Assembly: GCA_028622995.1 (NCBI GenBank)
Contig: JAJQJQ010000048.1
Coordinates: forward strand, 372,001 to 436,000
Source: Panagrolaimus kolymaensis
Taxonomy: Eukaryota > Nematoda > Chromadorea > Rhabditida > Panagrolaimidae
Direction of reading: 5' to 3'
Length of the DNA stretch: 64,000 nucleotides
In this document: positions 42,935-55,000 of the stretch, in pieces
Position numbering within the stretch: position 1 is the first letter of the stretch
Layout of the letters: every line of letters begins with the position of its first letter
Translations under genes and position numbers: made by a program
Notes under the pieces: generated by a model
The model's input: only the letters and a program-made list of their open reading frames with translations
Databases searched by the model: none
What the model was told of the DNA's origin: nothing

Positions 42935-44827
42935 ATGGCTATTGAAAATAAAAAGAAATATAATTTATATTTGAATGAATATTATTTATCTGATATCGAT
43001 TCAACCATCATCCAAGTAGATTTGATTGATATCGCTAAAAATGTAATTGTTCGTTCAGAAAAATATAAATTCTTTTCAATGGTTTCTGGATATAAAGATT
43101 TTTTATATGATTTCTTGGATAATTTACCCAAATATGTCAAAGAAAATACCAAAGCTGCAGTGATTACGATGTTTGAAATGAATCAAGAAACATATGCGGC
43201 AGTTATAAATCCAATAGAAAAAGTAAAGATTGAATTTGATAAATTTGATATTACTTCTCGATTTATGATGAAAGAGGAATTTTATGCTACCGGGTTATTA
43301 GCTGCTGCAAATTATAAACCAAAAAATGGAGAAACTTTAATGACTTTAATTTGTTGTCCAGAAAAAGTTAGAATTTTAGAACTTCTTCGAGAATCTGGAG
43401 GATATAAAGTTATTCGAAGAGCAGATACCAAATCTTTGGGTTCGTCATGGCTGGAAGTGAAAAAAACTATTCTTGGAAATACTAAACCCAATCAAATAAT
43501 TATTGGTTCAATAAAACCGAATTCAAAAATTGAAGTTCTTAAAAAAGCCTTTGATTCACCCGAAATTATTATAGTCGAAAAATTTTTAAACGAATATATT
43601 CCTGAAACAATCAAAGCTGTAATCGATGGAATTTCTGAAATTAGTCTTAAATTTCATATTCAACCAATTTGTAATAATACGTTTGCCATTACTCCTGCAA
43701 ATGATACTAAACTTATTTCTATTACTGAATCAAATTTTTATTTACCTGTATGGGATGAATTTGAATTACCCAATAAAGGGTATAATGTAAGTGTTTATTA
43801 ACTTAATTAAAAAAGTCAAAAGTATCTTATAAACTCGCCCATGGGAAAATGGGGATTAGGATCGAAAATTCAAAAACTTATGCTTTATTTCAAATTTTAG
43901 AGTTTTGATTTTTTATATATTTATTTTTCTGCTAACTTTTTTAAAAATTTTATATAATTAGTAAATTTATAATATTTTTTATTTTTTTAGTTCCTCGTGA
44001 AACATCCATTCAAAACCAACGATGCCTTTAATATTCTTGAAACCATTGAACCCGAACCTGGCAAAAAAGTTAAAAATGTTAAAGTTTCATTGATCATCCA
44101 TAATGATTGCATTCCTATTTTGAGAAAAACCAAAGATGTGATTGATAAAATTAGTCCTTTGGTAAAATCATTGAATACCAAAGCAAACAAAAAATTTCCT
44201 GCTTTAATTTTAAATAATAATTCAACGATTTCTGCAATTTGGAATGAAAAAGAAAATAGCTTTGAAGCAATTAAAACGTGGGCGGGTATGTTTTTTCTTT
44301 ACAAAAACAAATTTTTTTTGACATAAATTTAATTTTGATTTTTTTAGGAAAAGAAGATAGACCCGATTATTTGTCTTTTGATGAGGGAGAAAAACCAAAA
44401 ATTGGTAAAGATGCCAAAGATGTTTTAGATTACAAACCAAATTCCGTCGTTTACGGTATTATTTTTTTATATATATTTTTTAAAACCTCTAAATTAATTT
44501 TTTTTAGATTTGCTTAAAATTATGTCCATGCCTCCAAACAATATCAAAATAGACCCAAAATGGAAATTTAAAGTTTCAAAAAATGATGAAAATCAAATTT
44601 TTGTTGAATTTGAAAACTTTGAAGGAATTTCAAAAAAGGCTACACTAACCTTTTTGTTTGCATTTTTACTCAAACATCAAAGAAAAATCATTGAAAATAA
44701 AACTGGTATTCAACCCAAGGAAATTACCATTTGCTTGAATTATGGAAAAGAAAATGCCGAACATATCAAAAAACAAATTTCTGAAGCGGCTAAAAAAATT
44801 AATTTGATTTGTCATTTTTTGGTTTAG
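42935..44827 (+). CDS. Degenerate Hsp70-related protein (P2)
   Basis: Exons 42935-43786, 43991-44285, 44348-44455, 44508-44827; 524 aa. Start ATG at 42935 follows an acceptor (TTTTCAG at 42900-42906). It matches P1 (24519-26314) over the whole length with identical intron positions: FDKFDITSRFMMKEEFYATGLLAAANY, NQIIIGSIKPNSKIEVLKKAF, IPETIKAVIDGIS, FHIQPICNN. Divergent transcription from the 39144-42325 gene over a 609-bp gap suggests a shared bidirectional promoter. As in P1, phosphate-loop glycines are absent. Confidence 0.8.
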
Positions 44828-46058
44828 TAATTATTGATTAATAAAATGTTTGAATGTATTTTTATTTGGATTTACATATCTTTAAATTAAGTTTTATTCC
44901 TCTTTTTTGGGGGAACACAATGAAGAAAAGCATTTTTCTTTCATTATTTTTTAGCCTTTTTTGTTTATTTATGCAAGAAAAAAGGTCGACAACAAAATCC
45001 ATTAATGAATAACTGCGTTTTTGATCAGCTTTCTTGAAGAAAAAAGAATGTAACATTCTTTCCATAGCGTAAACAATATCAATCAAAGGCGGAGTAGGTA
45101 TTAAAAATTAAGTTGGTAATATCCATAAAATTTAAAGGCCCAAAAAAATTTTCATTAACACTTTTAGTTCGTCGACTCACGTTATTTTTTAATCTTTTCA
45201 TTAAATTTGACGAAGTTATGTTTTGTTAATAAATTTTGTTGCTAATAATGTTATTTTATGGAGAAGATAAAGTGGGGTTTTTCCAACAACAAAAAAGTCT
45301 TTCAAAAAGTTAGACTATATTATTTTTTAGATAAGTTTATGTAAAACGCGTTTATTTTTAGATGTTACTCAAATTAATCCTCGAATTGTATGATTTTACT
45401 TAGTTACTCTGCAAAACAAAATAAACATTAAAACTATGAACAAAATTTTTTTACTACTCTTGATGATCAAAATAAGAAAACATCAAAAAATGCAGCTTTT
45501 TTCAACGAAAAAAAAATATACTTTTTTTCGTTTTTTGCTTACCCTTGGCTAAGTGCATTTTTAGCATACAACAGCCTAAAAAAATCTAAAGAATAAAATT
45601 TGTTCACAAAAAAAACCAAACAAAGTTTTGTTCAAAAACAGCAACGTTTTTTAGATGGAGTTGGATTGGAAAATATGTTTTTGTTAACAAAAAGTCAATG
45701 AATTTTAACGTTGCTTATCCAAGATTTAACATATTGCTTTGTTTTATATATACATCGGTATCTTTTGTATCCATTCTTGACATGTTACAGGAAAAAGTTT
45801 TCATCATTCAGCGTCACACGATATCATTAACTTCTACGAAAATGCAAATGTAACAATAAAAGAATATGAAATCAAGCCAATTACGGCAAGATGGTCCAAA
45901 ATTTATATTACCCGAGTTTTCAAGGGTTTCAAAGTGTTCACTATACAGCTTTTTTACACTTCAAATATTTTCGATGTTCACATTTTATGATTATAAAATT
46001 TTGGTTATGTTTAAAGAGCATATTTTTCTTTAACTTCTTCACACAATGTACATTTACT
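44828..46058. other. Intergenic, AT-rich
   Basis: 3' end of P2, several AATAAA-like hexamers and low-complexity A/T runs. Frames at 44862-45086 (minus) and 45891-46166 (plus, mostly antisense to the next gene) look fortuitous. Confidence 0.5.
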
Positions 46059-47115
46059 TCATTTATTATTAATTTTTTCAAGATAATTGGCTGGAAATTT
46101 AATCCTAAAACAAAAACAAAGCATTCCACTATTTATCATATGACTGCATGCAAAAGTTGCAATTAATTTTGGACAAATAATTTCAGGAATATTCCAAACA
46201 GCAAAATTCCAAAGTTTTTTGTTTCTTTGAATTTTTGTCACAGCTTTAAGTGAAGTAATATCTTTCAACCAGGGGACGCTAGAGAGAAAAAAAGGATTAG
46301 TATTGTAAATAAACTTATTTTTCTACAAACAAGTTTTTGTGTTGAAATCCAAAAAATATAAAAACATATTCTTATTTAAAGAAAAAATGAATTTATAATA
46401 AATTTTTGAATATAAAGAAAAATGAAAGATCTTTTTGTAATATTCCAATACGAAAAAAAGTAATGCAGAAAAAAAGAAGTTTTTAAACAACTCACACTAA
46501 TAAATCAAGTTGAGGTAAACTTGACATAGCAATAAAAAGAATATCATAATCGATAACTTCCGAATCAATAATACTTAAAGATTTTAAAGAATTAAACATA
46601 AATTTTTCAAGACTTTTATCCATTTTGCAATCAAATATGCTAAATGATTCTAATTCTAATAAATTAAGCTTTGAATAATAATTTGAAATGTCTTTGGCGT
46701 TCATATTTTTTAAAGTTAACCCTGTTTTAACCGAAATCACATTTTTTACATCGCTTGATTTTAGAGTTGCCCCTATTTCATTATCGTGTGTCCAAAAAAT
46801 GTTTGAGTCGGTTTTGTTTTTGTCCATCCATGCATATGGGTTAGGTTTAGGTTTTGAATCAATATTAATGTGGTCAACTTGGAACCCTCGAATTCGTCGA
46901 ATAAGTTTTTGCATTGATTTGGAACAACGAAAAAGTTTATATTGGTTGTAAGAATGCCCATTTTTTGCGATAAAATAAATGAATGAAGGAGGCAATGGAA
47001 TTGATTCCGGTTCTGGCTGAAGTACACCGTTGTTTCTTGATTTAGCTTTTAAAAAAACTTTCAATAAAAATATTAAAATAAATATAAAAATACCGATTAC
47101 AATTAATTCAATCAT
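46059..47115 (-). CDS. F-box-like protein with N-terminal membrane anchor
   Basis: Exons 46496-47115 and 46059-46278 (GTGAG donor, CTCTCTAG acceptor, phase 2); 279 aa. Residues 3-22 are strongly hydrophobic (IELIVIGIFIFILIFLLKVFL), followed by basic residues, like a type II or signal anchor. Then PLPPSFIYFIAKNGHSYNQYKLFRCSKSMQKL resembles the F-box zone of the window's other family but forms a distinct subfamily. The C-terminal half (YYSKLNLLELESFSIFDCKMD; SSLPQLDLL) looks LRR-like. Paralogue of the broken gene 47284-48483. Confidence 0.7.
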
Positions 47116-47283
47116 TTTAGTTTGTTTGGATCATTCAAAAAGAAAAGGAAATAAAGTCTTTGGAAGACTTGCGAAAGTTTTCTTTAAAAATATCTTCAAA
47201 TAAAGGTTTTTTTTAAATTGGTTTTTATGGCATTTAAATAAATTAATTTTAAACGTTAAAAGACAAAGTAAGATATTCTTCAT

Positions 47284-48483
47284 TTAATTTTCAATATAGA
47301 CAATGCCTAAATTGACTGAGTAAGTATCAAATTCTTCAAAATAATTTTTAACTTGAGTTTCAAAATCTGCTGGGAGAGATATTAAAAATCGACAATAAAA
47401 TCGTCCATTATTTTTCATATTTTTTACTATAAATTTAGCCATTAATTTAGGGCAAATTGATTCTATGACATCCAAAAAAGCACAATAAAAAATTTTCTTC
47501 TTCCTTCGAATATTCATCAATGTTTCCATTGAAGGAAAAATTTTTGTCCATGGAACACTAAAAAAATAAAAGGTGTCTTTGATAAACAACCAAATTTTTT
47601 TTTATTAATTTTGTTTTATTAAAGAAAACTTACACTATTGTTCGTAATTCTGGCAATTTATCCAACGCATTGAAAACGGCATCGTAATTAAAAATCTGGA
47701 TTGAGTCATAATAAAAAATGATACCGAAGAAAACATAAATTTGTCAAGCATTTCATTAATTTTACAATTACTAAATTTAACTGATTCCAATCGTAATAAA
47801 CTAAGTTTTGAATAAAGTTTTAAAAAGTCATAAACATCTAAATTTTCAAATATCAAGCCCTTCGTAACTGATATAAAGGTGTTGATATAATTCGCATTGA
47901 TTTGGGCATGGATATTTTCACCATTCCACCATATTCTTGTTTTTACATTTATTTCTTGATTACGGTTTAAATAGATAGTAAGCAAATCAACTTGACAACC
48001 ACCACGAATTTTTCTTACTAACAAGGGAACATTTTTCGATGCCGGATCGCTGGAGAGATTTCACCTAGCCCACCATGTAGTATTCATATATTTAAGACAT
48101 TTGGGAGAATTTGGCTTCCCCCCGAGGGAGAGAAAAAAAGATATGAATTTTTGAAGGTACTAATTAACTATATTTAACTCAACTTTCTCTTTCGATTTTT
48201 CGCAGGACACAACGCCAAAATATCAAACAAACGAAAGAAAAGTTGAGTTAAATATAGTTAATTCGTACCTTAATAAATACATATCTTTTTTCTCTCCCTC
48301 GGGGGGAAGCCAAATTCTCCCAAATGTCTTAAATATATGAATACTACATGATGGGCTAGGTGAAATCTCTCCAGCGATCCGGCATCGAAAAATGTTCCCT
48401 TGTAAGTTTTGCATAGTTTTTGAGCATAGGAAAAACTTAAATTGCGTTCTTGAATGTCCATTTTTGGAAATATAATTGACCAA
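47284..48483 (-). pseudogene. F-box-like paralogue broken by a transposon and a frameshift
   Basis: Three parts align with 46059-47115: 48483-48406 (YISKNGHSRTQFKFFLCSKTMQ), 48018-47635 (RKIRGGCQVDLL..., KLYSKLSLLRLESVKFSNCKI) and 47284-47566 (VPWTKIFPSMETL..., ICPKLMAKFIV). Between the first two sits a 381-bp foldback element with a TAA duplication. After FMFS in the second part the family sequence continues only in another frame (IFYYDSIQIFNYDAVF), so there is a one-base shift as well. The anchor-encoding 5' end is missing. Confidence 0.8.
48022..48402. mobile_element. Foldback element, 3-bp TAA target duplication
   Basis: Ends CAAGGGAACATTTTTCG and its inverse CGAAAAATGTTCCCTTG, flanked by TAA on both sides (48019-48021, 48403-48405). 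The whole 381 bp is a near-palindrome with about 165-bp arms (ATGCCGGATCGCTGGAGAGAT; TTTGGCTTCCCCCCGAGGG) and a short loop near 48210. A TWA duplication is typical of PIF/Harbinger. The arms differ at few positions, so the insertion is young. No coding capacity. Confidence 0.88.
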
Positions 48484-48539
48484 TGTTGGCGAAAATTATA
48501 TTCTTGAAAAACGTACACGTAAAAGAATAAAAATTTTTT

Positions 48540-49810
48540 TATCAAATGTTAAGGTGTGTAAAAACGAGTTTTTGAAAGAAGAAGAAAAATCGATAGTAGT
48601 CATCTTAGACAAAAATTATTTTTTTTGACTGTGATTTTTTTTTCTTAAACTTTGATGATTTACTTTTAAATATTTTATTTTTATTTTCTCTTTCTTTTTT
48701 ATCACTTATATTTTTTAAGTAAAGTATTACTTTTAGCTAATGAATTAAAGTAATTAAGCATTTAAAAATCAGTTAATTTGTAATCCTTTTTGTTAAATTT
48801 TATTTAGATACACTTTTTTCTTTTAAAAAAAGTCGAATATATTGCCGACCTATTTATTAATTACTTGCATTTAGGAATATATAATACTATGCTTTGAAAT
48901 AAATAAAATAAGTTTTTTGGAAGAATATAAAGAAGCAAAAACATTAGAACTTGTTGATTATCATATTCTATGTTGCATTTAAATTTTAAAAGCAAAGTAT
49001 TTGTTTTAAAAAAAAGCAGCAGCAAAAACATTGTTCTTTCGCTTTTATTAACATGTATGTGTAGCTATGAAAGATGAACTCTATTGAGAAAAAAAACGAA
49101 TCTATGTGTGTTCAATGACTAACTTTAAATATGTTCGATGGAGAAAAAAAAGTGTTTTTTTAAAGATTTTTTTAATCTGCTAGCATTGAAAAAAAGAACG
49201 TTTTTTTCATTCAATAGCTATTTTTGCCTTTGTCTCGTAGCACTTTTGAATATTTATTTTTTCATTTTTTTTTGTGTTTTGTTTTTGTGAGTATATTTTT
49301 TATACTTACTAACAAACAACTTTAAAAATTTAATGAAAGTTTAATTTTATTATTTTTAAAGTGAAAACTTTTTTTAGGAAAATTGTTTTTCATTCAAAAA
49401 ATAAGACTCCTTTAGTCTCCCTTAAGAAAACACGTTTATTATTGAAGAATTTTTTCACCTTATGAAACGCTAAAGAAAATTTTGAATAAAAAGAAGATTT
49501 GCATGTCTTTTTGCATTATTGAAAAAGTTGTGACATGAAATAAAAATGGAGAAAATAAGTATTCACTATTGCCAAAGTATTTGAGTCTTCAAAAAATTTT
49601 ATGCTACATTATAAATATATTGAATATTTTCTGTTGTGAAAATTCGCAAAATATTTGTTTTATTTTATTTGGAAAATATATAAAATAGCAATAAAAGTAC
49701 CAGTAAATAATTTTTAGTAACAAAAAAAACAATAAAAAAATTTCATTGAATTAAAAAAAGTGATTTCTTCTTTTTGAATTAAATGCAATAATAACTGCTT
49801 TCACGCTGAC
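48540..49810. repeat. Duplicated ZNFX1 3'-flank, copy A
   Basis: Colinear at moderate identity with 50175-52030: ATGTTAAGGTGYGTRAAAACG, AAGTATTACTTT, AAAGAAAATTTTGAATAAAA, GCAATAAAWGTACCAGTAAAT and a final GAATTAAATRCAATAATA. In copy B that last block encodes the end of the ZNFX1 reading frame, so copy A carries a relic of the gene's terminal codons. No gene is called within copy A. Confidence 0.65.
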
Positions 49811-49836
49811 TGAATCTAAACCTTTCGTTATTTCCA

Positions 49837-50019
49837 ATGAATTCAAAGATTATCTTCGTTGTTTTTCTCATCATTATCTCAATTAATGAAATCAATAGCG
49901 CTCCATGGAGTTATGCCGCTGGACAAGCTGTTTCTGCAGCTTCTGCAGCAATAATGTGCGGCGCAACTAATCTTGCAGCTTGTCCTGCTGCTCTTGCTTT
50001 TTATGCTAAATGCAATTAA
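49837..50019 (+). CDS. Tiny secreted Ala-rich peptide
   Basis: 60 aa from the ATG at 49837. Residues 1-21 are a signal peptide (IIFVVFLIIISINEINS), then APWSYAAGQAVSAASAAIMC and a tail with further Cys (AACPAALAFYAKCN); three Cys in a 38-residue mature part. Similar short APWSYAAG-type secreted proteins are, from memory, common in nematodes. Isolated in a gene-poor area between two copies of the ZNFX1 3' flank, with no intron. Role unknown. Confidence 0.65.
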   Translation: MNSKIIFVVFLIIISINEINSAPWSYAAGQAVSAASAAIMCGATNLAACPAALAFYAKCN

Positions 50020-50174
50020 AAAATTATTTATTTAATTTCGAAATTCGAATATTGTAAACTTGTGTTCTTCATGCAAATGTTTGTTAATGCTTTTCTCGTC
50101 CTCGAACATGCTTGTGTTCTCTCTTTTATTTTTACATCAAAATTGTATTATTGAAAAAAAAACACGTAAAAGGG

Positions 50175-52030
50175 ATAGATTTTTTTTAAATGTTAAGGTG
50201 CGTGAAAACGTGTTTTGAGTGAAGAAAACAAATTGATTGTCTGTCGCCTTTTTGATAAAAAACGTATTTTTTGTCATTGCTTCAGTCACCCTATTTCCAA
50301 GTTTGATTTGTGTTTAAATATTTTATTTATTTTCTCTTTTTTCTTTCCTCAATTACATTTTTTAATAAAAAAGTATTACTTTAAACTTATGATTTTAAAA
50401 AATTAAATGTTTAAAAATTGGTTTATTTATAAATTAATTTTTCTATAATTTTTATTCACATACCCTTTTTTCGTATAAAAAAAATCGAATAAATCGCTGA
50501 TCACTCAAATTTAAAGATTTTAAACTTGAAACTACAAACTGTCATTTTTTCTGGAGGTGATTATCCCTGAAACTGACCAAACGATATAAAAAAATGTAAA
50601 AATGGTTAACAAGAAATAGCAATATCAAATAAATTTTAAAAAGTTTTAAACTGCAATGTACCGGAAAAATTATTATTGTTGCAGAATAATCGAATCAAAA
50701 AAAGAAGCAAGGAATGTTTGTAATTTAACATTTTCAATTCCATTCGCGAGGTTTTCCCGTTTATTTTTTTCTAAATGTGTGAAAGATAGATGAATGCATA
50801 TCAAAAATCTCGATAAAATGAAAACCAGTGTTTTTTTAAGATGAAAGCATAAAAAAACAAATTTAAAAAGACTCTTCTTTTGTTAAAGAACTAAAAATGT
50901 GTTCTCACGAACAAAAAAAATTGGACTTTATTCATTTTCTTTCCTTTTTTTTTGACATGAACGAACAACATACACGCTTTTTACATTCAATAAAATTTTT
51001 CACTCTTCTTTTTGCATTCCGTCGTTTGAATATTTTGTTTATATATTTTTTCTCCTTTTGTTTTTTTTGTATCTTTTTGCTTATGCATGATAATGTGCAT
51101 ACAACTTTTAAATAATTAAAACGATTTTTTTCAATTTTTTTTTTTGATGGGATTTATTCTTATTTGGAAGAACTTTTTAACGAACTTGTTAAAGATCTTA
51201 TCAACAATAAGTTATCAAAAGACGTATATATTTTTCGAAACGAAAAAAAGTAAAAACATTTTTTTAGCATTTTCTGCTATGAAAGACAAACTCTAAAAGT
51301 CAACCGAACGTTTTTTAAGAGAGCTAAGGTTAAAAAAACTTGCAAAAAGAAAAAAAATTGTGTATGTTTCCAACATTTTTTCCTGACAGCTGCAACTGCA
51401 CGTGAGAGACTGACTGCACATTTACTTTTTTCATTCGATAATTTTTTTCCTTTTTTTCGTTTCTCTTTGTTGAATTGTTTTATATTTGAATATTTTTTTC
51501 TATTATTTTTTTGTTTTTTGATTTAGAAAGCAAACAACTTTAAAAAATTAATAAAAGTTAAACGTTTAAATAATTAAAGCTTTTTTGGAATAGTTGATTT
51601 TTATTTTAAAAAAATCATAGGACTTCAACTCGAAAACAAATTATTTCTAAAGATAAAGAAGTGTATATTATCCGCAACGGTAAAGAAAATTTTGAATAAA
51701 AAAGATACCTCCCATTTGATTTTTGAAAAGAATGCGACATGAAATAAAAATGGCGAAATTAAGTATTAATAATTATTAAAGAAATTGAATTTTTGTAAAA
51801 TTAATTTAGTTTACATTTTAAAATTGTGCGAATTTTTTTTTGTGTGAAAAGTTGCAACATGCAAGGAATTCATTTTAGAATACATAACTTTATTTTATTT
51901 CAAATATATATATATAACAGCAATAAATGTACCAGTAAATTTCGAAAAAACAAAACATAAACATTTTGTCAACCAAAAATGCGTTTTTTCAACTTCTTGA
52001 ATTAAATACAATAATAGCTTCCTTCACCAT
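50175..52030. repeat. Duplicated ZNFX1 3'-flank, copy B
   Basis: Counterpart of 48540-49810, lying directly 3' of ZNFX1 and reaching into its last exon. It is about 600 bp longer than copy A. Short plus-strand frames at 50215 and 50897 have no counterpart in copy A, so they are not called. Confidence 0.6.
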
Positions 52031-55000
52031 TTTTAAACCATTTATTCATAAATGGAACTTCTTCCAATGCAATGTTTTCCATTTTCAGTGGGTGATATGG
52101 AATTGAATATTTTCTTTTAAGGCAGTCGAATTCAGTCCAAAGCAATTCTAGAAAATTTAAAAGTGTTATCTAAATTTTTGACTCTTTTTAAATGGCTTAC
52201 TTTCATGATTATTTTTAAATTCTTTTTGAGAAATAACATTTTTTACAATCAAAGTTAGGTCATCGATATCTATGGTTTCAATATCGCCATTAATTCTTCC
52301 AAACTGGATCAAATAATTATTTAACTAAAAAAACAAATTATTATCTTTTATGATTTATAAAACTTAAAAAATATATTTACCTCAACTAAATATCCAAATC
52401 TTTGAGTTTCGCATAAAAGTTGTTGGAAAAGAATATTTGAAATTGGAATGGAAGCACATCGCTCAAAAATTAAATTAAATTCATTTTTTAAATATTCTTG
52501 CAAATCAAGAATATTAAATTCTTCCAAAACAGTTTTACATTCTTTTGTAATTAATGAAACTTCGTTGTCAATTGATGCGGCATAGGAAGCCAAAACAGAT
52601 AAAATTCTATAAATTTAGGGGTAATGTTTGAAAAAAAACCTTTGAAAGTTTTTACCTCAAACAATTATCAGCTGCAATAAGCCACGTTGGAGTTATCATT
52701 TGTGGAAGCTTATTTAAACTATTTACAAGCGTCTCCAAATATGAAGGATCTTTCGAAGGCCTGAAATTTAATTATTTATATTAATTTTTTTAGCCATTAA
52801 ACTCACAGAGAATCCAATTCTTTAATAATTTGTGCTGCAATAATTTGGAATCGAAGTTGTTTTCCTTTATCTTCACTGTAACTTCGGAGTAATTGTTTAA
52901 TCTAAAAAAACATTAAAATAAAAAATTAAAATGTTTTTAAAATTTAGTTTTTATCTTACATTTTCAATTTCAATTGCTTGTTGATTAATATAGCTATTAT
53001 ATCGATGGGAAGTAAAAATAGGTAAGCTACACCTTGGACATTTAAGTTTTATAATTTCATCATTTCCGGCTTCCAAATTGTTTACGGAATTTTGAATGTA
53101 ATTGTCTAGGCCCTAAAAATTAAGTAACTAATGACCTTATATGGCTGATGAAAAACATACAGTAACTTCAAAAATATGTTTGCAATTATCCAATTGGACA
53201 AAGCATGCATCCTCGTTTTGTTCATTACCAAAGAATGGTTCCTTGATTTTTTCATATCGTTTGAAATTACAAATTTTGCATAATTGTAATATACATTTAT
53301 CACCACAAACACCTATGCAAAAATGATGGTTTTGGTCTCCTAAAAACATCTAAATTGCATTTTTCATCTAACAAATTTTTTTTTGTTACCTTTTGATTTT
53401 CTTGCACATGACAAAACTTTGCCACACGGCTTCGCGCATAATTCGACATTACAATTTTCACCGCATTTCATTCCACATTTGACATGCCCACAAACGTTTC
53501 GACAAGGTTCAACACATGGAGGACAAGCTTCTCCGCATAAACGGCCACCTTTGGATTTCTCTTCTTCTTCAAAAGATCGATTTAAAAATCGAACTTTTAT
53601 TTGCTTTTTTCCTTTGATTGTTGTTTCTGGGTTGCAACCGCTATGGCCACATGAAGTTTGGCATGGTTTCTTACAAGGTGGACAAGATTCAAAGCATTTT
53701 GCTACGCATTTGTGTCCACAAATTAGAGTTTTATTGCATGCTTGTTGACAGAGCATATGTAAACGACCTAAAATAAAAATAATTTTAACGTCAATTTTGG
53801 ATCAGTATATAATTTACCTTGTTTGCAACTTCCACAAGTGCCTTGACATTTATGCCCACAATCTTCGAATTCTGCATTACATGGAAATGGACATGCTTCT
53901 TCTTTGGGATTTATGTGACACATGGTTTGAGCAAAATGATTACACAAAGGCCATTCTTTTTGAACTAGAGTTCCGCATTTTATTGTTGATAGATCTGCGC
54001 CGCATTCTGAATTTTGCCGATGTCCACAACTAAGTTTTCGATTAATTAGAACTTCACAAAATTCTGAACATTCTTCTCCACAAGTTTTTGTGCATTTATG
54101 ATCGCAAGGAAGATTACGATCGCAAAGTTCAATACACACGATTTCTTCGGGCTTTAAATGGCATTTGGCAACAATTTCATGATCGCAAGGGAGAGTTTTC
54201 GTGACTTCGATTTCACAAATGTCGCATTCCTAAAATGTATGAATATGACATAAATTCGGAAGGGCTCAGATAAAACTTACTTCCCAACATTCTTTTTCAC
54301 ATGGATGTTGAAATTCTTTGGAGCACACCCTCGCACATGGTTCATGACATTCTGCGTTGATATGATCCATATCTTCGCCATGGCAGTATCGAACACATAA
54401 ATGACCGCATTTTAATTTTTGATTACACTTTTTTTGGCAGCCGCCTTCTTTGCATTTTGAATCAAAATCTCGATCACCTTTTATTATCTAAGAAAAAACA
54501 GGTTTAACTATATAGAGATGGAATTATTAAACAAACTTGTTGAGTGTCATGCATTTGACATTTAACAACAAATTCATTAGAAAGAGCTCCAGCGGTTTTA
54601 ACACTATTTTTAATATCGTTCCATAAATTATCAACAGAAGCCAAAAAATCGATATTTGCAATTACATAAAAACCCATTTTAGCACGAGATAATGCAACAC
54701 AAACTCTATTTTTTCTCTGCAAAAAAATTTATACTTTTTTAATTAAAAGTTTTATAAAAAACATACATTTAAAAATCCAATAGTTTTTTGAGAATTATTA
54801 CTTCGAACCAAGGATAAAATAATAATATCGCATTCTTCGCCTTGATAATTATCAATATTTTCGATTCTAACTTCATGCTCTTCACCAAGAATATTTTTTC
54901 CTCTTCCTCGAAGGGCAAGATGTTGATCTGAATAGGCACAGAGAATAGTGATCTAAAAAAACATTTTTTACTTAATTAATGACAGTTTTATTAATTTATA

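Noticed and set aside
53383..53748. Plus-strand frame opposite ZNFX1 zinc fingers
   Set aside because: Antisense shadow of an exon with regular Cys codons; the minus-strand exon fits both junctions and the family.
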